Shown piece after piece: positions 48,508 to 60,055 of a stretch of DNA of 64,000 nucleotides. How positions within the stretch are numbered: the first letter of the stretch is position 1; each line of letters starts with the position of its first letter. The position numbers and the translations under genes were made by a program. Under the pieces are notes generated by a model. The model saw only the letters and a program-made list of their open reading frames with translations, was not told the origin of the DNA and ran no database searches. This stretch comes from Typhlomys cinereus (lineage: Eukaryota; Chordata; Mammalia; Rodentia; Platacanthomyidae): positions 320,001-384,000 of the forward strand of contig JALPQD010000631.1 of the NCBI GenBank assembly GCA_023101885.1, read 5' to 3'.

Positions 48508-50880
48508 ACAATTGTGTGTTTTTTTAATTCTAATTACACAATGTTTTAACAAATGCGTCACTAAAGCAAAAGATAGTTTCTTACTGATTTTTTGCTTTCC
48601 TTTTTTACCAAGGTAAACTAAGGAGTTAGATAAGAAGAGATTTATTTTGACCAAAAGATTATCAAAACAGAGGAAGCAATAAATAGAGTGGGCTGAATAT
48701 TTTTGAAACACCAAATAACATAGACCTTGGGTGGAGAGTAGAATCCGGTTTAGCTGATCAAATAGAGAATGATGAGTCAGAATGAATACGAGTTGTGTCA
48801 CTAGCTTTCTGGAAGGTAACTCATTGCTTACTTTTTCCATGGGGACAGACGATCTGATTGCAACTTACTTACTACTAACCTATAGTAATCATTTAGTCTC
48901 ACCAAGTTAACTTAAACTGATTATGATGAACCCAAGACTTATGGGCTCCATGGGAATCTTTTGACTGAGGTCTGAGATCTTTGGATGCTAATTTAAGAAC
49001 TTTCCCTTCTGAGTCCTGCTTGAGGGTAGGAGAGAGAAAGACATTTTGGATATGGAATGAGTTTTTTCAATATCTAGTCTCTCGATATACATGATGGTCT
49101 TGCTTGAGATTACTAGTCATGCAGCACTGAAAATCAAATACTTCAGGCATGCTCACTGTGATACCTCATGACTAAGGTATCCCACTGGAAGTTTCTCAGG
49201 AGTAGTTGGACCTGAATCTAGAGTGTGAATTCCAGTTGTACACCTTCCCGCCCATAGCGGTCTGTGCCTCATCTCTCATGAGCCTCCCTTCCCTATTTTC
49301 CCGGAGAGAGTATCCCAGCTAGTTTTATTGTTAACATTCTTATGACCAGCATCATGAAAAGTGGTCTAAGAATTTAAAAACCATGTCTGCATGTTACTAA
49401 AGGTCTGGAGTGATTCCCCACATGTGTTAAATGTCAATTATTATTTCTAAAATATGTCCTCTGGCATCTAAGTGCTAAAAGAGGTTGAGAAAAATCTGGA
49501 ATAGAATTACTTGATGAACTATATTTAGAAAAATGTGGGTCTAACAAATGTATAGAGAATACTGAGTGATTAATTGTTGTGTTAATATGTATTCTACATT
49601 CCCAAGCAAAAGGATGTATGCTGACCATATAAATCCCTTTCTTGAAGAGCAATTCATGCAGCACAGTGGAAGAATACACGTTGGGAAATGTTCCTCCCTG
49701 TCAAATCACTGTGCTTTCTGTAAGTCAATTATCCACTTGCCCTTTTGTCAGCTTTTGTTATTAGATGCCTCTAGGATTCTAGTCCACGATGAAATCCATT
49801 AAGAAAAGCTTTACACTCTTTTTCCCCAAGAAGGAGAAAGAAAAAAAAAAAGGCCCAAAGGCTATCTCCTCCCCCCCCAACAAGGATAGCAGATCCCATT
49901 TAAAAGGAGAGATCTCTGATCATCTTAATCTCATCTTTTTGAGTGAAAAGGAAATTTGCTATTAACCTAACTGGACTCTTTCCCCCATCTTTGAGTGCAT
50001 TCTGCTGTCTGAATCCACAGAGGCCAGAGCAATCTCCAAAAACAGTAACTCTGGTTTTAGACACTGGATATGATGGTTTCAGTGACACTTTTTTTTGGGA
50101 TCTACCCGTAAGGTGAAGATTCATGCAGCACATGCAAGATGCAAATGAGACTGGGATCTGGCCTCCCCTCCAAGTTCATGTTGGGATGCAACTCTGCCCC
50201 ATGGGAACAAAACTAATTGTGTACTTTTAGGGGCAGCAGCTGGAGAGCTGGAAGGCCGTCCCAGGGCAGCAGCGTGGTCACACGGCAAGGCTCTGACTCA
50301 AAGTCAGATAGATAGATGTTCTTTTATTCCAGCCTCCACTGTATTTCATTGGAGAATTTTGGTAATCTAACACATTCTAATAAACTCACTTATCTGTGAG
50401 GTTGCAGAAGATGGATTCTTCTCTCTTATGTAATGTTCTTATTTTTCCATATAATAAGATCAATGGGCAGTCAGAACGGGTAAAACACGAATGTGTGCAG
50501 TTAGCAATGAAAGCCATCCATAATCCTACTAGTCAGAAATAACTATTATAAATATTTTGGTTTACCTATTTCAGTGTTTTCTTTCTTTTCAAGTTGGTGC
50601 ATATTTACTTTGCAGAGTTGTGAGCATATTTTTAAATTCTCTGTGGTCCTAATGCTGTATGCTGGAATTTATTCTGGCGGCAGGCTCTCTCTTCTCACAG
50701 GAACTGGCCTGGTGGGCCTGTCTAGATATATAGCTAGCAGTTAATCAAGAGGCTTTTTTTCCCCTCCTTTTCTACACTGAAAATTGGAAATATCGAGAAA
50801 TATAATTCTACCACTACAATTCTTATTATAAATATTACTAACAGTTGCAATAGGTGGCAACCCTAATAGAAATGACCAAC
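48508..50880. other. Intergenic, no gene recognised
   Basis: 2.4 kb without recognised repeat or exon. Open frames of up to 113 codons show no protein features. Confidence 0.5.
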
Positions 50881-51099
50881 CCAGCTGAAGAGATAGTTCT
50901 GGGATTGAGACTCTGCCTTGCAAGCAGAGGGACCTGAGTTTGGATCTCGTATCCCATGTAAAAATCTCAGGTGGAAATGGCGGCAGCCTGCAGATACAGC
51001 TCTGGAAATTCCAGAGCAAAGCAAATAGGAGGTAGAAGCAATCCAGGATGATGCCCGAAATCACCCTTAGTCTTCCACAGGGACACACAGAGCCCTCTG

Positions 51100-51150
<51 letters not shown>

Positions 51151-51160
51151 TAAAAATTAA
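50881..51160 (+). mobile_element. tRNA-headed SINE with (CA)n tail
   Basis: Head cagctgaagagatagttctg is worn. The body (ggacctgagtttggatctcg, agaagcaatccaggatgatg, gggacacacagagccctctg) is intact and the (CA)n tail runs at 51103-51148. Confidence 0.85.
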
Positions 51161-51436
51161 AAAAAGAAATAACCAACATTTTCTGTGAGCTAGAATGTGC
51201 CCTGTTTTACTTCAAGTGCATCACCCTCTATAATCTTCATCATAATAGTTTGCTTATATGTGTGTGTGTAATTAGTTTTTTGATCATAAGTAGTAAGAGG
51301 TGAAGCTGGGGTTTGCACTGAGGTATTCCATGTCCAGATGTATGCTCCTTCTTTTCACCCAGAGTCTTGGTGAGGGAAAGACTGCCAACAAGCTTGGAGG
51401 CATCGTAACCAGGACATCATCGTGGTGTTAACTGGT

Positions 51437-51806
51437 ATGATAGTTATTAGAGACAGGTGTCAACTTGACAGTTGAGTCTGAACTATGGGCACCTTTGCAA
51501 GAGTTAGTAGTTGACTGGGACCATTCCCTAGGCAGGTAAATAAACTGGAGGGAGGTGGTTTGAGAAGTTGGCATTTTTTAGCATATTTTGGACAGATACG
51601 CTGTTTGGCACGTGAGTTTGTTCTTCTGTCGGCAGTCCTGTGCACATGGTGTGGCCAATTCCTCTGACTCGGTGTGATGAGCTCTTTTGCCAAGCTGGAC
51701 AGGAACCATAACGGGGCAATCTAATCAGAGGTCAAAATAAAGCTCTTTTGTCCCCGTGAACTGTTTGGTTGTCAATTTATTGGCAACATACAGTCAAACC
51801 GTGACA
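51437..51806 (+). mobile_element. MaLR/ERVL-like solo LTR
   Basis: ggtgtcaacttgacagttga, atgggcacctttgcaagagt, gacagatacgctgtttggca, aaaataaagctc and ctgtttggttgtcaatttat match the LTR at 4419-4840 in order. It ends near ccgtgaca. Confidence 0.75.
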
Positions 51807-52215
51807 ACTGGCTCCACTTTTATTCCTTTACTATGAGAGGATTTCGGAGTGTTCTCTAAGTAGGAGGTGGACGCTTGAGGACAGTCAGGAGGGAGGCTGA
51901 AGAGCGAGCTCTGGCGGGGCGGAGTGTGTTCCCGACAGGGCAACAGGCCAGAGCTGAGCAGCTGGTGGAGAAGGAAGCCAGGGCTGGCTGGGGTTCGCGG
52001 ACGCCAATGAGCGAGAAGAGCCACGGCTCACGCATCCCGACGCCATGCTCTTTCCTTTCTGGCCTTGCAGTTTGGCTGTGCTGTCCGCGAGGCATAGTTA
52101 AGCTTATGAAACCACAAGAGCTCTGTGGTAGCTGGTCTCCGAAGAATTTAAGAGTGATGGGCTGCCTCTACATTTGGGGTTCAAGTGGATTGGAGAAGGA
52201 GAAGGAGAGAGCGCG
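51807..52215. other. GC-rich unassigned sequence after an LTR
   Basis: Directly after the LTR, 51880-52090 is GC-rich with several CpGs (gcggggcggagtgtgttccc, gttcgcggacgcc). It could be remnant internal sequence of the LTR element. I find no retroviral protein motif and no exon signature. Confidence 0.4.
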
Positions 52216-52216
52216 C

Positions 52217-52218
<2 letters not shown>

Positions 52219-52278
<60 letters not shown>
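52219..52278. repeat. (GA)n microsatellite
   Basis: About 30 GA dinucleotides. Confidence 0.96.
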
Positions 52279-52279
<1 letters not shown>

Positions 52280-52282
<3 letters not shown>

Positions 52283-52721
52283 GAGAACTACTCAGTAACA
52301 GATGAAGAAGCTTGACAGACAGTCAATATGAACCATGGACACCTTCAGGGGACCCTAAAAATCACAATCACAGCCGGAAGGGCCGTATCTCCTATAGGTT
52401 TGTGGAATGGTGTATGGATTCATGTTCCGCTATTACAAGGACTCAATTCTTTAATATGAAGCACAAATACACAAAGTTATTAATGTGCAGTAGATTTTAT
52501 CTATAAAATGTGACTCATATAGTATGGTATGTTATTGTGGGTGTTCCAAAGATTTAAATATCTTTGAGAATGCAATTTTTCAAAGTCAGAATGCTGTCAT
52601 ATAGATATGGCACAATTTTCATATCTATTTCGGCATAGTTAGATGTTTAGGATATTTTCCAATTTCGCCTAATTTTGAAATAAGGATGCTTACTGCCATC
52701 ATTTTCTGAATGTCTTTTTAA
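52280..52721. other. Intergenic, nothing recognised
   Basis: No gene or clear repeat seen. Confidence 0.5.
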
Positions 52722-52940
52722 AAAATTCCTTTCATGTGTACGTGGTGCACTTTTGTGGAAGCCTGAGGTTGATGTTGAGAATCCTCCTCAGTTGCTCTCC
52801 ACGTTATTCCTTAGGGTTGGGTCTCTCAGTGAAAGCCAGAACCCGCCAGGATAGATGGTCCTGCTGGCCACCTTGCTCTGGATACCACGTCCACTAGTTT
52901 TCTTGCTTGCATGGCAACCTAACCACTGTACCATTTCCTG
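52722..52940 (-). mobile_element. B3-like SINE
   Basis: The - strand body shows as ggtgcacttttgtggaagcc, ttgagaatcctcctcagttg and gggttgggtctctcagtgaa, with head-like end ggcaacctaaccactgtacc. This matches the rodent B3 layout. Confidence 0.65.
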
Positions 52941-53954
52941 AACATTTTAACAAGAAGCCACGATACAAAGAAAAGAGACTGTAACTAGAAAAAAGATACA
53001 AAGTAATTTTTTTCATTTGCAGATAATGGTTGACATGGAAAAGCCAAAAGAGATGATAAACAATGTATGCAGATAAGGAAATGGCTGTGTCCAAGATTAA
53101 CACAAAGAAATCAGTGGTGTTATTGCATGGCAGCAATACTAATCATACCACTTTATTTTGGTCAAAATCCCAAGAGACACTTTAGGAAGATGTTATAAGC
53201 TTATTCTGAGACTTATATGAAAGAGTGAAAGTCCCAAAATAGCCAGAACAGTTTTGAGAAAGGAAGGAAATTTGTCTTCCAGTTACAAAAGCTTAAATAA
53301 GGATACAATAATTAAAACGCTGTGATACTGGTATAAGGAGAGATACATCAATGGAATAGAATAAATTCCCAGAAACTGACTTTCAGACAATGCAAATGAG
53401 CAGCTCACAGAAGTGATATTATGAACCAACAGGGAAAGGATGAGCTTTTTAATAAATGGTTCTGGGAAAATTGACTGCCACGGATAAGCTAAGTGGCCTC
53501 CAAAGGCCCGGGTGCTTAAGCTTTGATTGCTGGCCTGTGGTGCTGTTGAGAGTGATGGAATCCTTGAGAGGCGGGGCCTAGGGAGAGGAGCTACTTGACT
53601 GGGGACACACCCAGAAAGGTGGAAATGAAGAAGTCTGGCATTCAAGTTCCCAGATCTTCTCTACATTGTTGTCAGACCGCTTGGAGCAAACAGTTTAGAT
53701 AGCACTGTGGCAAGAGTTAGTAGCATTAAAGTCACTCAGGATAAAATAGAAATTTTGAATAAATGTGAAAGAATAAAAAGGCTCTGAAGTCAGCGGTCCC
53801 TTAGAACTTCCTCAGTAGTATTTCCTTATCCCTACCCCAAGTACTGAAAGTTGAGATATTCCTTGCTTTACTTTTTTATTATAGGTTATGTATTCCAGAC
53901 ACAGAAATGTCTAGTTTTCTATTGTCTTTGAAGTTCATATCATGTGTCTTGCTA
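52941..53954. other. Intergenic; possible old LTR or L1 remnants
   Basis: Positions 52975-53470 read like degenerate L1 sequence (ggaatagaataaattcccag, aataaatggttctgggaaaa) and 53483-53680 like a worn LTR. Neither is firm. No host gene. Confidence 0.4.
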
Positions 53955-54305
53955 TTTTAGTCCGTGTCATGGTCTCCCCACAGTCTCATGTGTTTGGGAG
54001 GTCATGGCACCTTTGAAAGATGGAGCCTTGCTGGAGGAAGGTGGTCACAAGGGGTGGGTCTTGAGGTGGATTAGTCCCACCGTACCTCCAGGAGGAGTCT
54101 CTCTTTGCAGCAAGCAGTCTAGTAGTTCTTGGTCTCTTGGATGGGTGTGATGTAGCCTGTTTCCAGCTTCAGCCAGTCAGTCAGCCACATGGCCTCCGCC
54201 ATGAAAGACTGTTTCTCCCCTCTGGAACCATAATTTGAATAAATTTCCCTTTCTCCCTTAAGTTGATTGACATGGAATATTCTCTCACAGCAACACACAA
54301 GAGTA
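53955..54305 (+). mobile_element. MaLR-type LTR
   Basis: tgtcatggtctccccacagt, ttgggaggtcatggcacctt, ccttgctggaggaaggtggt, cacatggcctccgccatgaa, aatttgaataaatttccc and a final agcaacacacaagagtaact have the order of an MLT/ORR-like LTR. Confidence 0.68.
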
Positions 54306-54610
54306 ACTATTATAGTCCGCTATTTTTTTTCCAGAGATTCACTCAAATATGTGTGTTCTGTGTTTTTCACTTTTTTTTTTTAAAAAGAATAGCTTATATT
54401 TCAATTTACTAATAGCTTATTCTCATAATTGGATATAAGCAGTTCTGTGGGGGGCATTCTTGAACATGTCTCCTGGGAACATGTGACTATTTTTCGAGCT
54501 TCCGTTGAGTGCAGACTACAGGACCCAAACCCTATGTCAAGAGTACATGCTTTATCAGTGCCATTAGATGATGCAAGTGGCCTGTGAAACAGTCTCATCA
54601 GCAGTGTGTG

Positions 54611-55018
54611 TGTCCTGCCTTTGCTTTCCAAGTGTGAGACTACAGGTGAATACCACACCCCATGCCCAAAACACTCTTTACAGTAACTTTACACTCACAC
54701 ATACTCACATGGACTCAATATTACAGCTTCCCCCCTCCCTCCCGCTGAGATTTGATCGTCTCCCTGTGGGAGACAGAACAGAGCTCTCCTTACGCAAAGC
54801 TTTAGCTCCATAGATGCTTGCTGAAGTGGAGATTGGGGGTGTCTATGTCACCTCAGTCTTGACCAACACATACCACCTCCAAAACCTCCTCCTCTGCCCA
54901 TGCCAAGTCCAGGGCCGGGAATCACCAGCCCCACCTGCAAGGAAGCACGTTATCCAGCCCACCTTGTGTCTCACAGTTGCCTCAGCTTTCTCCAAGTCCA
55001 TAGCAGTCAAGGCTGTTG
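54611..55018. repeat. Left arm of 408-bp inverted repeat
   Basis: It is the reverse complement of 57439-57846 at 406 of 408 positions, without gaps; differences are at 54888 and 54939. The left edge cuts through a B1-related segment (cctgcctttgctttccaagt) that continues beyond the other arm, so this arm is more likely the derived copy. A 68-codon open frame starts at 54814 and is shared with the other arm. I do not recognise the sequence as a gene. Confidence 0.97.
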
Positions 55019-55144
55019 CCTGCCAGTGCTGGAGGCTCTTCGTTGCTCATCAGGGAGATGGAACATGCCTGGTGGCTTTAGAACACTTGGCTGAGAGAGA
55101 GACGGATGGTACAGCCGTGGGAAGCCCTACCAGCACTGCGTCAA

Positions 55145-55270
55145 AGGTGGGCATTGGTGGCTCATGCTTCTGGTCCCAGCTGCTTAGAAGGCTGAGGTGT
55201 AAGGATTATGTGCACAACACACTTCCAGGCCAACTTGAGCAACCTGGCAAGATTCTGGCTGAAAAGGGGG
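55145..55270 (+). mobile_element. Diverged B1-like fragment
   Basis: gggcattggtggctcatgct, ggtcccagctgcttagaagg, gctgaggtgt and ccaggccaacttgagcaacc follow the 7SL/B1 order. Confidence 0.6.
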
Positions 55271-55309
55271 AGACTCGACCTTTCCTGAGGCTGTCCAAGA
55301 AGATCCAAC

Positions 55310-57384
55310 AAAAACAGCTTCAGGGAACCAGGGTTTTATTTTGCCTTACAGTTCTTGGTGATAGTTCTTTGTCCAGGTTGGCAAGAGAGCTCATACCGGC
55401 ACTGGGAGCTGAGGGTACCAGCCATATCATGTCTATATATACACAGGATATATGTATATCTCTAGGAGAGGGACAATCAGTACTTGCCAGATCAGCATGT
55501 CTGGCCAAGTGCACAAAAGAATGCCAACTTCTTTAACTAGTTTCCTCCATCTTATCCACCTGCCCGGGGCCTCGTTAGGGACCAATCAGAGCATCCCCTG
55601 CAGACTTGCTCAAGGCTCAGCTCAGAGATGAATTCTTCACAACTGTGCCCAATTGCCAGGTTGGCAAAGGTATCTAACTGTGACACTCCACTCCTTCTTC
55701 TCCAACTTGACACAAAAACAATCCTTGTCCCCACGGGTGTTCCATTTATCTTATAATATAAAAGATACTCAGTTTTATTAATTCTCAAAAGTCAAGATCA
55801 AAGGGTCTCATAGTCTCAATTTTAAAAGTCAGCCATTAAAAGTTCAGGCCCAACATTTTAAAAGTTCAAAGTCTCTTTTTATTTCAAAAAGTTCAAAAAT
55901 CAGTCATAAAGTTTGGTCAAATCAGATCAAGTCAAATACTTCAGCACAGAATAAACCTTAAAATGGAAGCATTAGGATAGTGAGAAAATATCAAATCAAG
56001 ACTAAGGTCTGGCAAGTCAAATATTGCAATTTGTGGTTCAGTGTCTATCACTTGTTGCTTATTATGTAATCAGGTGGTTCAGAGATACTGAGCATTCACA
56101 GTCCTTCTTTACAGCTCAGTGTTGCACAAGCAGTGGTCCTCAGAACCGGGTCAAATCTGCACTCAAAGCCATCCTCGGCACACATCCCATAGTTCTGGAA
56201 TCTCCAACAGCATTCTGGGTTTTGCACTGCGACTGCAGGCGTCTCCTTCTTTTGTGCAATTCCAAACCTGCCACTTTGTGACAAGCTGCAACTGCTCTCC
56301 ACGAACCCCTCAGTGGCGCATCAAAACTAGCACCACCTGGACAATCCTGCCAAGTTGTGAAGTGAGGTTGAAATGCACCTTGGCCCACGCAGATCACAAC
56401 TGTACTAACTTCTGCATTAGAAAAACTCTTTCTAGGGAGTCAAAACTTTGGAAGGACAAGAAACTGATTCAACTTAGACTTCCTCCTGCTGGGTTTCCAC
56501 AGAATGAAATCTCCATAGGGTGGTGTTCTTTTTGCCCATGTCCCGGTGCAAAGCACTAGATTTTTCTCCACTGACTTTTATTTCTTCAATAACTACAACT
56601 TTGCTCTTCTGCCTGCCCTTTCCTTATCCAAAGCTTCAAGGCTGCCAACACAGCTCTCTTCTTCCAAGCCAACCAGTCCATCGTCTTTAACTTCAACTTC
56701 AGCAAAGTCCTCGTTCCCTTCCTCACAATCTGGGACCAGACAACCCATTACTCTTTCAACTCTTTCTATTTTCCAAATGACCACTAAACTCTTTCCAGGA
56801 GTTTTTATAGCACATAATCTCAAAATCTTCAAACATTCCCAAATTTCTCAAAAAAAAAATTAGAAACACAAAAATCACAAAGCCAGATTTATCAGCAACA
56901 CCCCACTTTTTAATTACTCCACTTCTTTAGTACCAAATTTTGTTGCAGTTTGCCTCCAAGATTGCTGATGGATTCACAACCAAATGGCTTATAAGGAACA
57001 GGGAGTTTTATTCTTGCTTACGACTGTCCGGTTATAATTTTTGATCCATCTGGTCAGGAAAGTCCACACTAACACCAAGGGCCGAGGGAAGTGGCTCTAC
57101 CATATTCATATATCCATGGGATTGCTGAGAGAGAGACAACCTTTATTTGCCAGACCAGCATGTTTGGCAAAGTATACCAAATGATGCCAACTTCCTTCAC
57201 CAGTTCCCGCCATCTTATTCACCTGTCCAGGGCTTGGTCCAACCCACTCTGTGCTGGGTCCTCCCCATCAATTAGACAAATCTGCAGGATTACCCAGGGC
57301 CAACTCAGCACCCAAATTCTTCACAACTGTGTCCAGAGCTCCAGCCCTCAATTGTCAGGTTGATAAAGGTATCTGACTATGACA
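55310..57384 (-). mobile_element. Two-LTR MaLR/ERVL-like element
   Basis: Two diverged direct repeats flank 1.26 kb of internal sequence. The right one (56941-57384, 444 bp) is the complete 5' LTR in - orientation, with TG...CA ends. The left one (about 55310-55685) is the 3' LTR, truncated at its outer end. The primer-binding region next to the 5' LTR reads tggtactaaagaagtgg on the - strand (56935-56919), as in ERVL/MaLR elements. The internal part has no gag or pol reading frame, which fits a nonautonomous MaLR-type element. Confidence 0.78.
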
Positions 57385-57438
57385 ATAAGCATGGGGACCC
57401 TTGGAGTCTTTTTCCCACTAAGAGTTTTTCCTTTTCTT

Positions 57439-57846
57439 CAACAGCCTTGACTGCTATGGACTTGGAGAAAGCTGAGGCAACTGTGAGACACAAGGTGGGC
57501 TGGATAACGTGCTTCCTGGCAGGTGGGGCTGGTGATTCCCGGCCCTGGACTTGGCATGGGCAGAGGAGAAGGTTTTGGAGGTGGTATGTGTTGGTCAAGA
57601 CTGAGGTGACATAGACACCCCCAATCTCCACTTCAGCAAGCATCTATGGAGCTAAAGCTTTGCGTAAGGAGAGCTCTGTTCTGTCTCCCACAGGGAGACG
57701 ATCAAATCTCAGCGGGAGGGAGGGGGGAAGCTGTAATATTGAGTCCATGTGAGTATGTGTGAGTGTAAAGTTACTGTAAAGAGTGTTTTGGGCATGGGGT
57801 GTGGTATTCACCTGTAGTCTCACACTTGGAAAGCAAAGGCAGGACA
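57439..57846. repeat. Right arm of 408-bp inverted repeat
   Basis: This arm pairs with 54611-55018. Its right edge runs smoothly into a B1 that continues to about 57905, so it looks like the source copy. Its first bases follow a pyrimidine-rich stretch ending in cag (cttttcttcaacag), which resembles a splice acceptor, but no exon could be verified. Confidence 0.97.
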
Positions 57847-57905
57847 ATTTCAAGTTTGAGGCCAGCTTGGGTTGCATAGCAAGATCTTACCTCAAAAAGT
57901 TCTTT
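57787..57905 (+). mobile_element. B1-like SINE
   Basis: gggcatggggtgtggtattc, cctgtagtctcacacttgga, aaagcaaaggcaggacaatt and tgaggccagcttgggttgca precede ctcaaaaagt. The inverted-repeat boundary at 57846 falls inside it. Confidence 0.82.
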
Positions 57906-57994
57906 TGTTCTGAGTTCAGATGGGATTCTACTAGTGAATGGAAAGACAGCTAATATATATAAATGTATTTTTAACAGTAATGAGTTAATTGTTA

Positions 57995-58259
57995 ACACTT
58001 TTTTTTGCATGTGTGTGTGTATGTGTATGTCTGCGTCTCTGTGCGTGTATTGGAGGGCACTGCGTATGCCTGTGGAAGCATACTTTGGGGATTACACTGG
58101 ATTATGCTAGCTCCTTTTTGCTTTGCTCTGGCTTCCCAGGCTCTTCCTTCCAGGATCGGAAGTACAAACCGTGCCATTTCCACCTGGCGTTTTTACATAG
58201 GATCTGAACTCAGGACCTTCCATTTCTGAGGCTTAATCCCTGAGCTATTGCTCCAGCCC
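57995..58259 (-). mobile_element. tRNA-headed SINE
   Basis: TG-rich tail (58010-58050), ggagggcactgcgtatgcct, reversed body and reversed head gagctattgctccagcccat. Confidence 0.83.
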
Positions 58260-59070
58260 ATATTATATTCTAGTACAGATAATTGAGATAAAATGTTTTT
58301 CTCGTAATAGACATTCTTTTTATATTTCACAACTCCTTGTTTTAAAATGCATTCTAGTTACATGACCTTCCATCTTAATAACTGTTAAGCAAAGTTACTC
58401 TGGTAACTGCTAAAACGTCCCTCCTAAAGGAAACTTATCTACATTTCCATGAAAACAACATCATCAATTAAATGCTTACCAAATTTTTCAAAAAAAAAAA
58501 AGGCAAAATACCACCTGTAATAGCAATTAAAATATGAAAGTGTGGCCATTGGCAGTCCCAAGGGATTTGCTTGTAGTCAGAGGACAGAGCGTAAGGCAGG
58601 GAGGAGTGCTTTAGAGAGTGGCAGCACTAGCAGGAGGGCCTTGGAGCTGGGTGACATAGTGAGTGGGGAATGCTGGGAAGGAGCAGGGCAGGGGGGACTG
58701 CCCAAGGACTTGGAAGGACGTCCTTGCTTCCCTTGACCAATACTGTGCTTCATTTGGTTGTTCTGACCATTTTTCTTGACACCTGTAAACTCCTGGTTAG
58801 TATGTGTCTCATTTGGTTGTTTTTGACAAGTTTCACCTGCCCATCTCTCTTGGACACTGTGAATCTCTTTTCAAGAAGTTCAAACATTTCTTAGAGAATC
58901 AGTTCCTTAGTGATCCTTCACAACCAGCTGGGAAGTCTGATTTGCTTTAGATAGTTTATACATCTCCGCTCTCACGTGACTGCAAAGCCCCAAGCCCAAG
59001 CGCTCCACGGGAGTTTGATGCTTTGCTACACAAAAGACTGGCGCCGTCTCTCCAAAAAAAAAAAAAAGCA
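58260..59070. other. Intergenic, nothing recognised
   Basis: No exon or clear repeat. It separates the last SINE from the 3' end of the - strand gene. Confidence 0.5.
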
Positions 59071-59091
59071 ATACAAAGTTGATTTGAGTAT

Positions 59092-59097
59092 TTTATT
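59092..59097 (-). terminator. LIMCH1: Poly(A) signal of the - strand gene
   Basis: The + strand TTTATT is AATAAA on the - strand, in ataaataaaatactc. Cleavage is expected near 59070-59080. Confidence 0.55.
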
Positions 59098-60044
59098 TAT
59101 AAATGTACATTTACTATAAAAGCTGTTGCATTTTAGACAACTTTTTATTTTTTTTCACTATTTCTCAGAGACATTTAAGAATAAATATTGTAAATGAAAG
59201 TTAGTGTAACTGATAATAGGACATTGCCCACCCAGAGCAATAATGTGTTTTGGACAAGCTCACAAAGGAGGAAGATCATCTCAGTTTGTTAAATCTTACA
59301 CTGTGTATAGATAACTAGAATATGTATTTCGTTAATAACACTACATAGAAAGAACAATGAAATGTCATGAAAGTTTGCTAGTGAAAAACAGTCACCTAGT
59401 TTTTTTTCTCAGGAAAGAGAAGGGACAAGTTTTTGGAGTATGACAAGGGAAAGAATTAGATATCCTTCCTCAGGAATAATAAATCACTTACTTACCGCAT
59501 CTGTTTTTTAAACAAACACATTTACATTATAGCTCCACAGAGAAGAGCATTTTTTTTCCGGGATCTCAAACATTATTTGAAAAGAAATAGATCATACTCT
59601 CTTTGCTGCCTTGGAATAAAAAAAAAAAAAAACAGACAAAAATCAAGATCTAGCTTGCCTAAGCTGCATGTAACTGACTCTAAATGAAATATAAATCAAA
59701 TAGAAATAGAAACGGTTGGCAATTAGAATTTAGAAAATATGGGAGATTATTTCAGGCTGGTGACTGGTGTTCATTATGAGAAAGCACGTTCTGCACTTGG
59801 AGAATGGGCTTTTATTTTTCTTGACTCGACTCTAGCTTCAATACATGTACAATGAGTCTCACTAAGAAATATGTATAAATGGCTTTGTGAAACCAGAAGA
59901 GAATGTGCAATATTCATATCATCCTTACATAATGGATGGAGCTCCACATGTAAAAAGTATTCTATAAAAATCCATTATGAATGGCCATATTGTACATGTC
60001 TTATGCATTGTTCCTGGTACAGTACTCGCTAATATCATGCAAAG

Positions 60045-60055
60045 TGTAAACATCC
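60045..60055 (-). promoter_or_regulatory. Extended miR-30 seed match in the - strand 3' UTR
   Basis: The - strand reads ggatgtttaca, complementary to the first 11 bases of miR-30a. The 8-mer TGTTTACA is included. Confidence 0.45.

Noticed and set aside
54814..55536. 240-codon frame on the + strand
   Set aside because: It runs from the inverted-repeat arm through a B1 fragment into an antisense LTR, so it cannot be one ancestral protein.
56119..56559. 146-codon frame inside the LTR element as a possible gag or env remnant
   Set aside because: No retroviral motif, and it is on the strand opposite to the element.
57401..57530. A host exon after the acceptor-like cttttcttcaacag
   Set aside because: No donor with coding continuity or recognisable protein was found; left as a note under the inverted repeat.
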